Assembly: GCA_017643165.1 (NCBI GenBank)
Contig: JAEPNY010000002.1
Span: 624,979-688,978 of the forward strand
Direction: 5' to 3'
Source: Psychroserpens sp.
Lineage (GTDB): Bacteria; Bacteroidota; Bacteroidia; Flavobacteriales; Flavobacteriaceae
Length of the DNA: 64,000 nt
The notes under the pieces were generated by a model that saw only the letters and a program-made list of their open reading frames with translations, was not told the origin of the DNA and made no database searches. Positions 1 to 9,085 of this stretch are shown here, piece by piece (the first letter of the stretch is position 1; every line of letters starts with the position of its first letter). The position numbers and the translations under genes were made by a program.

Positions 1-702
1 ATTTTTACCAATCTTGTCGCCTTCGGCAACAACAACGATACTAGAAGACTTACCAGAATCTTTACTTCGTCTTAATGATTCTAATAAACGATCAAGTCCC
101 AAATCTTCTTCAGGAATAAGAATCTCCTCTGCTCCTGCACCTACTCCAACGTTCAATGCGATATGGCCTGCATCTCGTCCCATTACTTCAATAAAGAATA
201 ACCGGTTATGAGACGATGCTGTATCACGTATTTTATCAATGGCGTCTACCACAGTATTCAAAGCTGTATCATAACCTAAGGTATGTGTCGTTCCAAAAAT
301 GTCATTGTCTATTGTACCTGGAATTCCCATCACTGGCATTCCAAATTCTTGGCTGAAGATCATGGCACCAGTAAAGCTACCATCACCACCTATTACTACA
401 AAAGCATCAATTCCAGCTTTAACTAATTGTTCATGAGCTTTCTTTCGGCCTTCAGCAGTTCTGAATTCTTTAGAGCGCGCTGATTTTAAAATCGTTCCAC
501 CTTTATTAATGATACCTTTTACACTACGAGCGTCCATCGTTTTAAAATCGCCTTCGATCATTCCTTCATAACCTCTATAAATGGCAACACATTCGATATT
601 GTGAAAGGCACAAGCACGAACCACTGATCGAACGGCAGCATTCATTCCTGGAGAATCTCCTCCAGAGGTCATAACGCCAATTTTTTTAATAGTATGTACC
701 AT
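1..702 (-). CDS. pfkA: 6-phosphofructokinase, partial (C-terminal part beyond the window)
   Basis: ATP-dependent phosphofructokinase, which phosphorylates fructose 6-phosphate to fructose 1,6-bisphosphate in glycolysis. The reading frame runs off the left edge, so only the first 234 codons of a family of about 320-330 residues are present. The start MVHTIKKIGVMTSGGDSPG lies at the ATG complement 700-702. Visible signatures are the nucleotide-binding GGDSPGMNAAVR near residue 14, GGDGSFTGA near 105, the catalytic PGTIDND near 128, and MGRDAGHIA near 170. No convincing promoter was found in the 137 bases upstream. Identification is secure. Confidence 0.96.
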   Translation of the reverse strand, partial: MVHTIKKIGVMTSGGDSPGMNAAVRSVVRACAFHNIECVAIYRGYEGMIEGDFKTMDARSVKGIINKGGTILKSARSKEFRTAEGRKKAHEQLVKAGIDAFVVIGGDGSFTGAMIFSQEFGMPVMGIPGTIDNDIFGTTHTLGYDTALNTVVDAIDKIRDTASSHNRLFFIEVMGRDAGHIALNVGVGAGAEEILIPEEDLGLDRLLESLRRSKDSGKSSSIVVVAEGDKIGKN

Positions 703-839
703 GAATTTTTCTTTTATTTTAGTAAAACTAGTAAAGAAAAATCACAATATAGAGCCTCCTAAAGATTATTTAACATACCTCTAAAATTTCAAACGTTTTC
801 GTTAATAAAAAAAAATAAAAGCCCTAAAAAAATGAAGAT

Positions 840-3800
840 TTAATTGTTTTTCGTGCTCTTTTTTGACTTGATGTTAATGAAGTCTGGAGTCAAATCTTCT
901 TCGACTTCTTTTTCTGGTTCTTCAGACTTTTTCTGATTCTTCTCTTTGTTTTTCCCTTTAAAAAGAATCTCGAATAGTTCTTTGAAGTTATCAAATTCAA
1001 CGTTGTATGTTAGACCAGCTCCTTGCGTATAACCAATCTCTTCACCAAAATTTCGAATACTATTCTCTCGATTGAAGAATGAGGCCTTTAACGTTCCTTC
1101 CTCATTTAATAATATGTCGATACGCACATCACCAGCGATTACAGTTTGATCAACGCCTCCGATAGGCACACCAACCTTACCATTTATAAGTACGCGATCA
1201 CTAATCTTAGTACTTAAGGTTAATCCTAAACGATCATCAGTTTGATAATCTGTGGTTTGTTCTCCAATCTGATAATCAAATCCAACTTGCAGTTTCTCAT
1301 TATCACTCGCAATCAAACTATTAATTAGAGCATTTACTCTATCTGAAACTGTTCCGTATGCTTGTTGCCCCAATCCAATATCACTTTGGAAAGATCCTGT
1401 AACCAGTAAGAAGGTTCCTTGTGTAAAACGACTCTCCTTTGTTTCAAGTCGATAATCTAACTCCGATTTAATTGTTGAATTTACATTCGGAAAATTAAAG
1501 GTGAAATCAGATTCAGGTTGTTCAAGACGTCCTAACAGGTTAATTTCAACTTCAACTGGAATACTTCTATTAATAGGATTGTCTAACAATACCGATGGAT
1601 TAGCTTCGGTTCTATAGATGGCTTTTAGGTCAATATTAGCTTTGAGTGGATCTCCCTCCCATCGCATACTTCCGCCTGGCTCAACTTCTAATTTCTTTTG
1701 AACCAATCCACCATAAGCAAAATTATAAGTACCGCTTTCAATTTGGAAGTCACCAAACATCTTAAACTTCCCATTTGTATTGATATCAAAAAGTAAGTTT
1801 CCATTACCCTTTCCTTGAATAGTACTACCTTGTTTTTTATCGATTACAATCTCAATATCAGCATATGGATTGACAAAAAGATTGAACTCTAATTCTAATC
1901 CTTTTACCTCTGTATTTTCTACCACCTCACCTTTTAATCGTGCTTCCTTCTCTTCTGGCGTGACGAAGTGGATATATGAGTTTTCACCGTAGGTTTCAAA
2001 GTCATTCAATGGAATTTTAAAGATCGTTCCTTCGGCGGTACTTCCATTAAATTCAATTTTTAGCTCGTTGGTTGGACCAGAAATTTCAGATTTACCTGTA
2101 ACGAAGGCGGTTCCGTAGTATAATTCTTCTTCATCATACTCTGTGTCCAATACCAATAAACGTTCGGTATCTATCTCTAAGCCTAAACTCCAATTAGAAA
2201 AGTTTTGATGTCCTATGAACCCATTTAATGTTGCCTTGGAGAAATATTCAGAATCTGTGATTTCTACATTCTGAAATATAAATCGTTGCGATTCTAATTT
2301 TACTTGGGAATCAAAATCGAAACTGTAATCGACATTGAGGTATGGTATAGTCAAACCAGCATTATCCAGTAAGAGCATACCATCAAAATCAGGTTCATTT
2401 AGACTACCCGATACTTTAGCATTACCAGTAACTAAGCCTCTAATATTCGTTATGACGCCTTCTCCGAATGGATCTAGTGGATCTAATAAGAATTCATCAA
2501 AGACCACATCTAAATCGATACTGGAATTGGCATTACTCACATCAATTGTTCCTTGCGCCGAAAGCGTTTTAAGATTATCGTTTTCTAGAGATAGATCAAC
2601 AACATAATTTGTTAATGACTGGTCTCCTGTTACAATAGCATTTAAATTACCCAACTCAAAATCATTTGCTCTTAGATCACTAATAACTACAGTAGAATTT
2701 GGTAAGTATACGCCATTTGTTTGACGCAATTTCAATTCGCCATTCACTCGGCCTTCTAGCAGCAAACTATCAATTCGTGGTGTGATTTTGGTAAGATCAA
2801 CTTCTGTGAAATTTAAATTCAAGTCTTTATTTTGATCTTCGGTAATTTTTCCGGAGAACTCAATTTTCTCTTCAAAATGACTCATAATAATGTCGCTGAT
2901 ATCGAAATTTTTAAAGTTTCTAGTAAATGCGATTTTATTAAGGTCATTCTTTTCCTCGTTAATTGACCAGGTATTGTCTTTAAACGTTATATCAGATTTT
3001 TGAAAACCAACCACAGAATTATTTGATTCGTTAATGGTGTAGAACATGTTTAAATTAAACTCATCGGTATTTCCTTTGCCACCTTTAAAGTCTGATTTAA
3101 TGAATAAGGTATCCCGTTGTGTTACATTAATTAAGTTGAATTTGGAAATATTATAAAACTTGGTACTTAGCGTATCAATTTCGACATACGTATTGAAAAC
3201 TGGGTTACTATTATCTACTAGCACTGAAATATCATTAGCAAAATAATCCAATAGTTTAATCTGCGGTGAGCTAAAGGTCACATTGAATTGTTTCTCATCG
3301 GTTTCAATTCGACCTTTTATTTTTGTGTTAGGTGCTAACTTTAGATCGTGATAAAACACTTCAACGATCTTATTATAAATATTAAAATTGAACTCAACAT
3401 ATTGTTCTGTATCAATCTTGTTAGGCACGTAATTGGTGTATAGACTGCCGACGGAGTTTTCTACTAATTTCCCTATGTCTTTAAACTTAAAATCACCGCT
3501 CATACTTCCTTGAACAATATCTGGCGAATCAATAGTTAAGGTTCGTTTATTTTGCTCAAAGGTTGATTCTATCTTAAAGTCTTTAAAATAGTACTCGTCA
3601 TATTCGTTAACATAGGTGGTATTCTTGAAATTCAAAGTTCCAAAGGCGTCATCAACTGACGAACCACGCATTGAGGTTGTTACTTCACCTGTGAAAATTG
3701 CCAAACTATCTTTAACAACGAAATTGAGGGCTTTTAAATTAGCGTAAGATACGTTTGCATTAAAATCAAAAGCCTTCTCTTCTTTCGAGAGATCTGCTAA

Positions 3801-5264
3801 GCCTTCAAATCTGAATTTAAAGTTTTTGTCATTCGCTACTAAAAGTCCATTAAATATTTGATATTCTAGATTACCAACGACTTCAAGGTCTTCATAAACG
3901 TAATCATTATAGGTTAAGTTGAAAACCTGACCTCTTACTTGAGAGTTCAAATTCTCAAGTGTAAATCCTGAACCATCGACATCAAGATTAAACGACGTGG
4001 TTTGAATCATCGGATCATTTAACAATACGCCAAGGTCAAAATCTTCAAACACCAGATTCCCTAGATAATCTGCGTTATCAACCTCATTTACATGAGTCAT
4101 GCTCATGTCCGTCTCAACAACACCAATTTGTGTATCTATAGCAATATCTGTATCGATTGTGGAATCTGTAATACAAGCATTACCAGTAATCGTAAAGTTG
4201 CCCAACTTGGAAAACACTGAAGGTATTGAAGCACCAAGAACATTTGGCATTAGAGCTCTAAGATCATTATAGTTTGAGCTTAGATTTCTGAAATTTCCAT
4301 CCATAACAAAATCTCCATCAGCCTTACTAAATAGGTTTTGAAAATTTATATCGCCAAATATTCGTGTTCTATTACTCGCATTAACTACTAAATTCTTAGC
4401 ATATAAGTCATTAAGTGTTCCTGAAAGTTCTACATTGAGATGTGCCATTTGATTGCTACCAAATTCATTGTAAAACATATTTAGATCGTTCAACGCTATA
4501 TTCGAATCTGTGAACTTAGCCGTTACGTTGACTTTATCTTCAAAATCTTTAAAATCTTCGCGATTATAATCAAACCTCAAATTTCCGCGTAAAATTGATT
4601 TATTGGTTTTGATACTGAGATTATCAAAACGCATTGCACTTAAAGTGTAATCAAAATCAGTCATTAAATTCTCAACATGACCTCCTCGTTGATCCTTAAA
4701 AGACAAGGTATTGATACGTGCTCTAACATCTGATCCTGCAATAACAAAATCGGTTGCATTAATGTTAAGGTCATTGAAAACAAGAATATTAACCGATTCC
4801 CTATTTTCATCTGATAGCTTGAAATTACCATCATAAATGGAAACATCACTCGACGATAAAAGAAATTCACTCTCACCTACTCGCGGGTTATCCTCATCAA
4901 ACTTCGCAACGAAAATATCGAGATTGGTATCGCGCTCACCTTCGTAGGTGTGAATATTGAATACCAGTTCCATGATATCAATATCACCAAAATTGAGTTT
5001 TCCATTAATAACATTGCGAAAATTTAAGATGGATGTATTTAATTCTGCTATTGCAATGAGCGTATCTTGCTTATGATCTTCGATATAAATTTGTTTCAAC
5101 TCTACATCGCCATTAAATTGTAGTCCTACACGTTCGATATTAATGTTGGTACCAAAATCTTCATTCAAGCGTTTTGTGACGCGTTTCCCTAAGCTAGTTT
5201 GCACTGCGGGAATAGAGAGAATCAGCACCAAAATGATGAAGAGCAGTAGAATTACTGCTAACAC
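840..5264 (-). CDS. tamB: TamB-like translocation/assembly module protein (AsmA/DUF490)
   Basis: A 1474-residue protein with one N-terminal membrane helix (about residues 1-20) followed by a very long beta-rich region typical of TamB/YhdP-type proteins. These bridge the periplasm and are linked to outer-membrane protein insertion and phospholipid transport. The N-terminal 100 residues resemble an AsmA start. The last ~350 residues before the tail (about 1080-1430) look like the TamB C-terminal domain (DUF490), ending in amphipathic strands. A highly charged Lys/Glu tail (about 1440-1474) follows, which is unusual because TamB normally ends at the barrel-like domain. It is transcribed divergently from tsaD across a 91-base gap containing a palindromic promoter region. 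The family call is firm; a partner TamA/BamA is not in the window. Confidence 0.9.
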   Translation of the reverse strand: MLAVILLLFIILVLILSIPAVQTSLGKRVTKRLNEDFGTNINIERVGLQFNGDVELKQIYIEDHKQDTLIAIAELNTSILNFRNVINGKLNFGDIDIMELVFNIHTYEGERDTNLDIFVAKFDEDNPRVGESEFLLSSSDVSIYDGNFKLSDENRESVNILVFNDLNINATDFVIAGSDVRARINTLSFKDQRGGHVENLMTDFDYTLSAMRFDNLSIKTNKSILRGNLRFDYNREDFKDFEDKVNVTAKFTDSNIALNDLNMFYNEFGSNQMAHLNVELSGTLNDLYAKNLVVNASNRTRIFGDINFQNLFSKADGDFVMDGNFRNLSSNYNDLRALMPNVLGASIPSVFSKLGNFTITGNACITDSTIDTDIAIDTQIGVVETDMSMTHVNEVDNADYLGNLVFEDFDLGVLLNDPMIQTTSFNLDVDGSGFTLENLNSQVRGQVFNLTYNDYVYEDLEVVGNLEYQIFNGLLVANDKNFKFRFEGLADLSKEEKAFDFNANVSYANLKALNFVVKDSLAIFTGEVTTSMRGSSVDDAFGTLNFKNTTYVNEYDEYYFKDFKIESTFEQNKRTLTIDSPDIVQGSMSGDFKFKDIGKLVENSVGSLYTNYVPNKIDTEQYVEFNFNIYNKIVEVFYHDLKLAPNTKIKGRIETDEKQFNVTFSSPQIKLLDYFANDISVLVDNSNPVFNTYVEIDTLSTKFYNISKFNLINVTQRDTLFIKSDFKGGKGNTDEFNLNMFYTINESNNSVVGFQKSDITFKDNTWSINEEKNDLNKIAFTRNFKNFDISDIIMSHFEEKIEFSGKITEDQNKDLNLNFTEVDLTKITPRIDSLLLEGRVNGELKLRQTNGVYLPNSTVVISDLRANDFELGNLNAIVTGDQSLTNYVVDLSLENDNLKTLSAQGTIDVSNANSSIDLDVVFDEFLLDPLDPFGEGVITNIRGLVTGNAKVSGSLNEPDFDGMLLLDNAGLTIPYLNVDYSFDFDSQVKLESQRFIFQNVEITDSEYFSKATLNGFIGHQNFSNWSLGLEIDTERLLVLDTEYDEEELYYGTAFVTGKSEISGPTNELKIEFNGSTAEGTIFKIPLNDFETYGENSYIHFVTPEEKEARLKGEVVENTEVKGLELEFNLFVNPYADIEIVIDKKQGSTIQGKGNGNLLFDINTNGKFKMFGDFQIESGTYNFAYGGLVQKKLEVEPGGSMRWEGDPLKANIDLKAIYRTEANPSVLLDNPINRSIPVEVEINLLGRLEQPESDFTFNFPNVNSTIKSELDYRLETKESRFTQGTFLLVTGSFQSDIGLGQQAYGTVSDRVNALINSLIASDNEKLQVGFDYQIGEQTTDYQTDDRLGLTLSTKISDRVLINGKVGVPIGGVDQTVIAGDVRIDILLNEEGTLKASFFNRENSIRNFGEEIGYTQGAGLTYNVEFDNFKELFEILFKGKNKEKNQKKSEEPEKEVEEDLTPDFINIKSKKSTKNN

Positions 5265-5288
5265 CCGAGATACTATTTTTAAGAATTT

Positions 5289-5317
5289 TTTGATACGATT
5301 TGAAAGTTATAACTTTG
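5289..5317 (+). promoter_or_regulatory. Bacteroidota-type promoter for tsaD
   Basis: TTTG at 5289-5292 and TAACTTTG at 5310-5317 are separated by 17 bases. They match the Bacteroidota -33 (TTTG) and -7 (TAnnTTTG) elements. The predicted transcript would start near 5324, about 30 bases before the tsaD ATG at 5356. The -7 box sits in the 14-bp perfect palindrome AAAGTTATAACTTT (5303-5316), which also gives a 7-of-8 match to the -7 element on the opposite strand towards tamB. Confidence 0.6.
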
Positions 5318-5355
5318 ACCTCAAAATTAACAATTATCGTGCCTAAATCTCATTA

Positions 5356-6378
5356 ATGAGTTCACAAAATATATACATACTCGCAATTGAGTCTTCCTGT
5401 GATGACACTGCCGCTGCTGTAATGCATAACGGCAAAATTTTGAGCAACATTGTTGCTAGTCAAAAAATACACGAAGAATATGGTGGTGTTGTGCCTGAAT
5501 TAGCATCGCGCGCACATCAACAGAACATCGTTCCAGTAGTTGATCAAGCATTGAAAAAGGCAGGCATAACCAAAGCCGACTTATCGGCAATTGCGTTTAC
5601 ACGTGGACCAGGATTAATGGGTTCTTTATTAGTTGGTACCTCATTCGCTAAGTCCTTAGCTTTTGGACTAAATATTCCTTTGATTGATGTAAATCATATG
5701 CAAGCGCATATTTTGGCGCATTATATTGAAGAAGATGACTTTGTGAAACCACCATTCCCTTTCTTAGCAATGACAATTTCTGGAGGACATACACAAATTG
5801 TGAAGGTAAGCGACTATTTTAATATGGAAGTCATTGGTGAAACGATTGATGATGCTGTTGGTGAAGCCTACGATAAAAGTGGAAAGATTCTAGGTTTAGG
5901 CTATCCGGCTGGTCCAGAAATTGACCGTAGAGCGCAACTCGGAAATGCAAAGGCGTTTCCTTTTCCAAAACCAAAGGTAGACGGCTTAAATTTTAGTTTT
6001 TCAGGCCTTAAGACTGCTATTTTGTACTTTATTCAAAAGCAAACGAAAAACAATCCTAATTTCATTAACGAACATCTTGATGATATTTGTGCCTCTATTC
6101 AATATACAATTATTGGAATTCTAATCGACAAATTAAAATTAGCCTCTAAACAAACTGCTATCAAGCATATTGCTATAGGTGGTGGCGTTTCTGCAAATTC
6201 TGGTATTAGAGCAGCCTTAAAATCAGGTGAACAAAAATTTGGATGGACGACCTATATTCCAAAGTTTGAGTATACAACGGATAACGCAGCAATGATTGCC
6301 ATTGTGGGATATTTGAAATTCTTGGAAGGCAATTACGCCGATCAGAGTGTAATGGCATCAGCACGTTTAAAAATTTAA
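5356..6378 (+). CDS. tsaD: tRNA N6-adenosine threonylcarbamoyltransferase TsaD
   Basis: Transfers the threonylcarbamoyl group from threonylcarbamoyl-AMP to A37 of ANN-decoding tRNAs (t6A), working with TsaB and TsaE in bacteria. At 340 residues it has normal family length. The ASKHA-fold phosphate motif appears at ESSCDDTAA (12-20). The metal-binding His pair is in NHMQAHILAH (His114, His118). SGGHTQ follows near 150, and GGGVSANSGIR near 275-285. The start codon is followed immediately by a classic N-terminus (MSSQNIYILAIESSCDD). It seems to head a short plus-strand run with the TfoX-domain gene 4 bases downstream. The partner gene tsaE is at 34078. Confidence 0.97.
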   Translation: MSSQNIYILAIESSCDDTAAAVMHNGKILSNIVASQKIHEEYGGVVPELASRAHQQNIVPVVDQALKKAGITKADLSAIAFTRGPGLMGSLLVGTSFAKSLAFGLNIPLIDVNHMQAHILAHYIEEDDFVKPPFPFLAMTISGGHTQIVKVSDYFNMEVIGETIDDAVGEAYDKSGKILGLGYPAGPEIDRRAQLGNAKAFPFPKPKVDGLNFSFSGLKTAILYFIQKQTKNNPNFINEHLDDICASIQYTIIGILIDKLKLASKQTAIKHIAIGGGVSANSGIRAALKSGEQKFGWTTYIPKFEYTTDNAAMIAIVGYLKFLEGNYADQSVMASARLKI

Positions 6379-6382
6379 TTAG

Positions 6383-6712
6383 ATGGCTTACGATGAGTTT
6401 TTAGCGAACAGAGTTAGAGCACAATTAGAGTTTTACGAAGAGAACTTTGAGGAAAAACGAATGTTTGGTGGTTTGACATTCTTATTTGGTGGTAAAATGA
6501 CTGTAGGAATCGTCAAAGATAAGCTCGCCGTTCGTGTGATATCAGAAAAAATGGAAGGGGAATTAGCAAAAGATTGGACCAGTCCAATGGATTTCACAAA
6601 AAAACCTTTGAAAGAGTTTATATATGTAGCTCCAGAAGGCGTCAAATCAGAATCAGACCTTCTACATTACATTGAACTTGGGCTAGAACACGCTAAACGA
6701 AAGCTCAAATAA
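6383..6712 (+). CDS. TfoX N-terminal domain protein
   Basis: A 109-residue protein made of a single TfoX/Sxy N-terminal domain. The signature stretch is RMFGGLTFLFGGKM (about 26-39), followed by a beta-rich core and a Lys-rich C-terminal helix. In gammaproteobacteria full-length TfoX/Sxy activates competence genes. Stand-alone N-terminal domains like this one are widespread in Bacteroidota and have no established role. It starts 4 bases after the tsaD stop and ends 5 bases before the next gene, so it is probably co-transcribed with both. Family certain, function unknown. Confidence 0.85.
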   Translation: MAYDEFLANRVRAQLEFYEENFEEKRMFGGLTFLFGGKMTVGIVKDKLAVRVISEKMEGELAKDWTSPMDFTKKPLKEFIYVAPEGVKSESDLLHYIELGLEHAKRKLK

Positions 6713-6717
6713 TCTTT

Positions 6718-7302
6718 ATGTCACATTCTTTAATACGTAGTATTGATCTCATTCTCGAAGGCATTAACTTCGGATTTGGCATTAGTGCATTTTTCTTATT
6801 ACTATTTACTCGAATCGACAGCACTCGTTTGAAGGATATTAAAGATCGTTATTGGGAAAATGCTATAGGTGTCGTTCGTATTGCTGGTATTTTCTATACC
6901 TTATTCTTTCTGTTTTTAATTCTGAGAAACCCTGAGCGGTTATATAATAGTCTTACAGATTCAGAATATGCTGGTATTACAATCTTCATGATTGTAAGAT
7001 CATTATTAATCATTGTTCTAAGTCAATTACTTTGGTATAAAACCATATGGCAACATAAGCTTAAGAGATCATTGATTGCGCTAGGATTATTTATTCTAAG
7101 TCTATTCAGTAATTATATCATTGAACGAATGATTATCATTACAACCTCATTTCATCGCGATTATTGGCAAGCAGGTGAAGATTCAGAATTGATTGAAACC
7201 TTAGCCTATTTTATTCCATCATTCATCCTTGTACGACTCGTTTTATTTATTGTACTTGTTTTGGTCTACGGCGTGATTAGAAATGTAATAGGAAAGCGTT
7301 AA
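6718..7302 (+). CDS. Polytopic inner-membrane protein of unknown function
   Basis: A 194-residue protein with about five predicted membrane helices (roughly 10-30, 53-70, 83-107, 118-140, 163-188) and no soluble domain. I do not recognise a characterised family. It lacks obvious catalytic or transport motifs; charged residues are mostly in the loops and at the C-terminus (RNVIGKR). It is the third gene of the tsaD run, 5 bases downstream of the TfoX-domain gene, and ends 2 bases from the convergent TruA-like gene with no terminator hairpin between them. Confidence 0.7.
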   Translation: MSHSLIRSIDLILEGINFGFGISAFFLLLFTRIDSTRLKDIKDRYWENAIGVVRIAGIFYTLFFLFLILRNPERLYNSLTDSEYAGITIFMIVRSLLIIVLSQLLWYKTIWQHKLKRSLIALGLFILSLFSNYIIERMIIITTSFHRDYWQAGEDSELIETLAYFIPSFILVRLVLFIVLVLVYGVIRNVIGKR

Positions 7303-7304
7303 GC

Positions 7305-8090
7305 TCATTCGAATATAACTCGATTCAAAATCAATCCTGAAGCTGGAGCAATGTAATCCATGACTTCATTACTATCTGGTTGTAACGACATTTGAATATA
7401 GTCTAGATCTATATCTCCTTTACCTAATTTTATTAGTGCTCCCATCATTAATCGAATTTGATTACGACCAAACCCTTTACCTCTAACAATCAAGGTATAG
7501 GTATATTCTGGGAAATAATTTGCAGTAAACAATGTGTTTTCAATCAATTCACAATGATCAATTGTTCTTATGTATAAGCCGTTATCAGTTGCCTTATAAC
7601 AGTAAGGTTTGAAATTATGTGTGCCCTCAAAAAGTTTAGCACCCTTCTTCATAATTTCGATATTAAGGGTATCTAAAATTGTAGTCATTATTGGTGCACA
7701 AAAAGGATGGCATTTTTGACCGTGAGTAAACAAATACACATACTCCTTAATTTTTGAATGCTGAATGATATTAAATTTTGCATCAACTTGTTCAATGGCG
7801 AGCGCTCTAATATCCTGAGGTAGATTATAATTAAACAAATCTAAGAAGACTTCTAAGTCCTCTAATTCATGGTATAAGAACAGTTCAAATGCTGATTCAT
7901 TCGCTGACACCATAGCATCTGTTCTTCCAGAAACGAGCGTCTTAAATTCTTTACCTTCAAGAATATAATTTAGGGTGCGATCTACCATGAGATGCAGTGT
8001 TTTCAGTTTTGGCTGTTTTTGCCATCCGTGAAATCGATATCCTAAATATTGGAATTTTATTAAGTAATAATATCTCTGTTTTTGAAACAT
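7305..8090 (-). CDS. TruA-like tRNA pseudouridine synthase (divergent)
   Basis: A 261-residue member of the TruA pseudouridine synthase family, which isomerises uridines at positions 38-40 of tRNA anticodon arms. Support comes from the N-terminal YLGYRFHGWQKQP (15-27), the catalytic-loop SGRTDAMVSANESAFEL with the presumed catalytic Asp58, and the later GTHNFKPYC and RGKGFGRNQIRLMMG motifs. The residues after the catalytic Asp differ from canonical TruA (RTDAGVHA is replaced by RTDAMVSA), so this is probably the divergent Bacteroidota paralogue rather than the housekeeping TruA. Substrate uncertain. It is transcribed divergently from the LytTR gene. Confidence 0.85.
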   Translation of the reverse strand: MFQKQRYYYLIKFQYLGYRFHGWQKQPKLKTLHLMVDRTLNYILEGKEFKTLVSGRTDAMVSANESAFELFLYHELEDLEVFLDLFNYNLPQDIRALAIEQVDAKFNIIQHSKIKEYVYLFTHGQKCHPFCAPIMTTILDTLNIEIMKKGAKLFEGTHNFKPYCYKATDNGLYIRTIDHCELIENTLFTANYFPEYTYTLIVRGKGFGRNQIRLMMGALIKLGKGDIDLDYIQMSLQPDSNEVMDYIAPASGLILNRVIFE

Positions 8091-8192
8091 GGGAACAAGA
8101 ACGTTATTCTTTAAGATTCTACAAAATTTTTGGTCTTGATGTTATTGCGATTGTTCAGTTATAGTCTTATTTTTAAAGATCAAAATTGCACT

Positions 8193-8990
8193 GTGAATAT
8201 CAAGTATCCTTTTGACCCATTACTCAAACATCATGTCTTTATAGCCCTAGGTTTAGGTATTTGGATATTTTTATTCTTGTACGTGACAGAACCTATGGAC
8301 GTTAACGAGTTTGGTGATCAAGAAAAACTCATATACTTGCCCATATATGGTGTAATAGCTGCTGCTTGTTATCTTTTATTTATGCCATTACAGAATTTAT
8401 TATATCGTAAAAGTGGTTACGATTGGCGACTTAAGCATGAACTTATTTTCTTGATTTGCTTTGTCGTATTAACGATGACCTTTGCACGTCTCTATTACTT
8501 ATTTGTAATTGTTGCCGATCAACCTAATCCTTATTCGTTATGGTATCATATTAAAACTATTTTTTTACCAGCCTTAACTGTGACACTGCCAATCGTTATT
8601 ATTAATCGGTTTGCTTTCGGAAAGTATAAGGAGAAAAAACTGGAACAACAGAAGATTGAAATTGAAGGTGAAGGACAATACGAAAGTGTTAGACTTCTTC
8701 CTGATGATCTCATCTGCATACAGTCTGCTGACAATTATGTAGAAGTATTTTATCGCGATGGATCGGAATTGAAAAAAACATTGATTCGAAATAAACTATC
8801 GATCATATCAGATACGTTCCCAGAATTACTTCGTACGCATCGCAGTTTTATTATTAATCCATTCCATTTTAAGCAATGGAAAACTGATAATGGGAAACAT
8901 TTACTTCAGCTATCCCACAATATAGAAGTCCCAATTTCAAAAACATATCTCGATAAAACGAAAGCGCGCCTAAATTTCACCACAGTATAA
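8193..8990 (+). CDS. Membrane-anchored LytTR-family DNA-binding regulator
   Basis: About 265 residues. The N-terminal half has four membrane helices (HHVFIALGLGIWIFLFLYV and three more), followed by a short linker (KEKKLEQQKIEIEGEG) and a C-terminal LytTR DNA-binding domain of about 95 residues. That domain contains CIQSADNYVEVFY and LLRTHRSFIINP. There is no receiver domain, so it would sense through its membrane part. I chose the GTG at 8193, because the sequence from there (NIKYPFDPLLKHH) looks like a natural N-terminus of this family. An in-frame ATG at 8139 and TTG at 8130 would add 18-21 unlikely residues. The S41 gene 95 bases downstream, with an inverted repeat around its promoter, is a candidate target. 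Confidence 0.85.
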   Translation: MNIKYPFDPLLKHHVFIALGLGIWIFLFLYVTEPMDVNEFGDQEKLIYLPIYGVIAAACYLLFMPLQNLLYRKSGYDWRLKHELIFLICFVVLTMTFARLYYLFVIVADQPNPYSLWYHIKTIFLPALTVTLPIVIINRFAFGKYKEKKLEQQKIEIEGEGQYESVRLLPDDLICIQSADNYVEVFYRDGSELKKTLIRNKLSIISDTFPELLRTHRSFIINPFHFKQWKTDNGKHLLQLSHNIEVPISKTYLDKTKARLNFTTV

Positions 8991-9019
8991 GTGCATTTCA
9001 CCCCAAACGCCCATTATTA

Positions 9020-9060
9020 TTGATATCAGATCAATTTCTGAAATACATTTGTTTCAGAAA
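9020..9060 (+). promoter_or_regulatory. Promoter of the S41 gene with flanking inverted repeat
   Basis: TTG at 9020-9022 and TACATTTG at 9044-9051 (a perfect TAnnTTTG -7 box) are 21 bases apart. The predicted start of transcription is near 9058, about 28 bases before the ATG at 9086. The -7 box is exactly enclosed by the 9-bp perfect inverted repeat TTTCTGAAA (9035-9043) and TTTCAGAAA (9052-9060). That is the geometry expected of an operator controlling access to the -7 element. Confidence 0.6.
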
Positions 9061-9085
9061 GTTTAATCAATAAAAATGCGTAATT

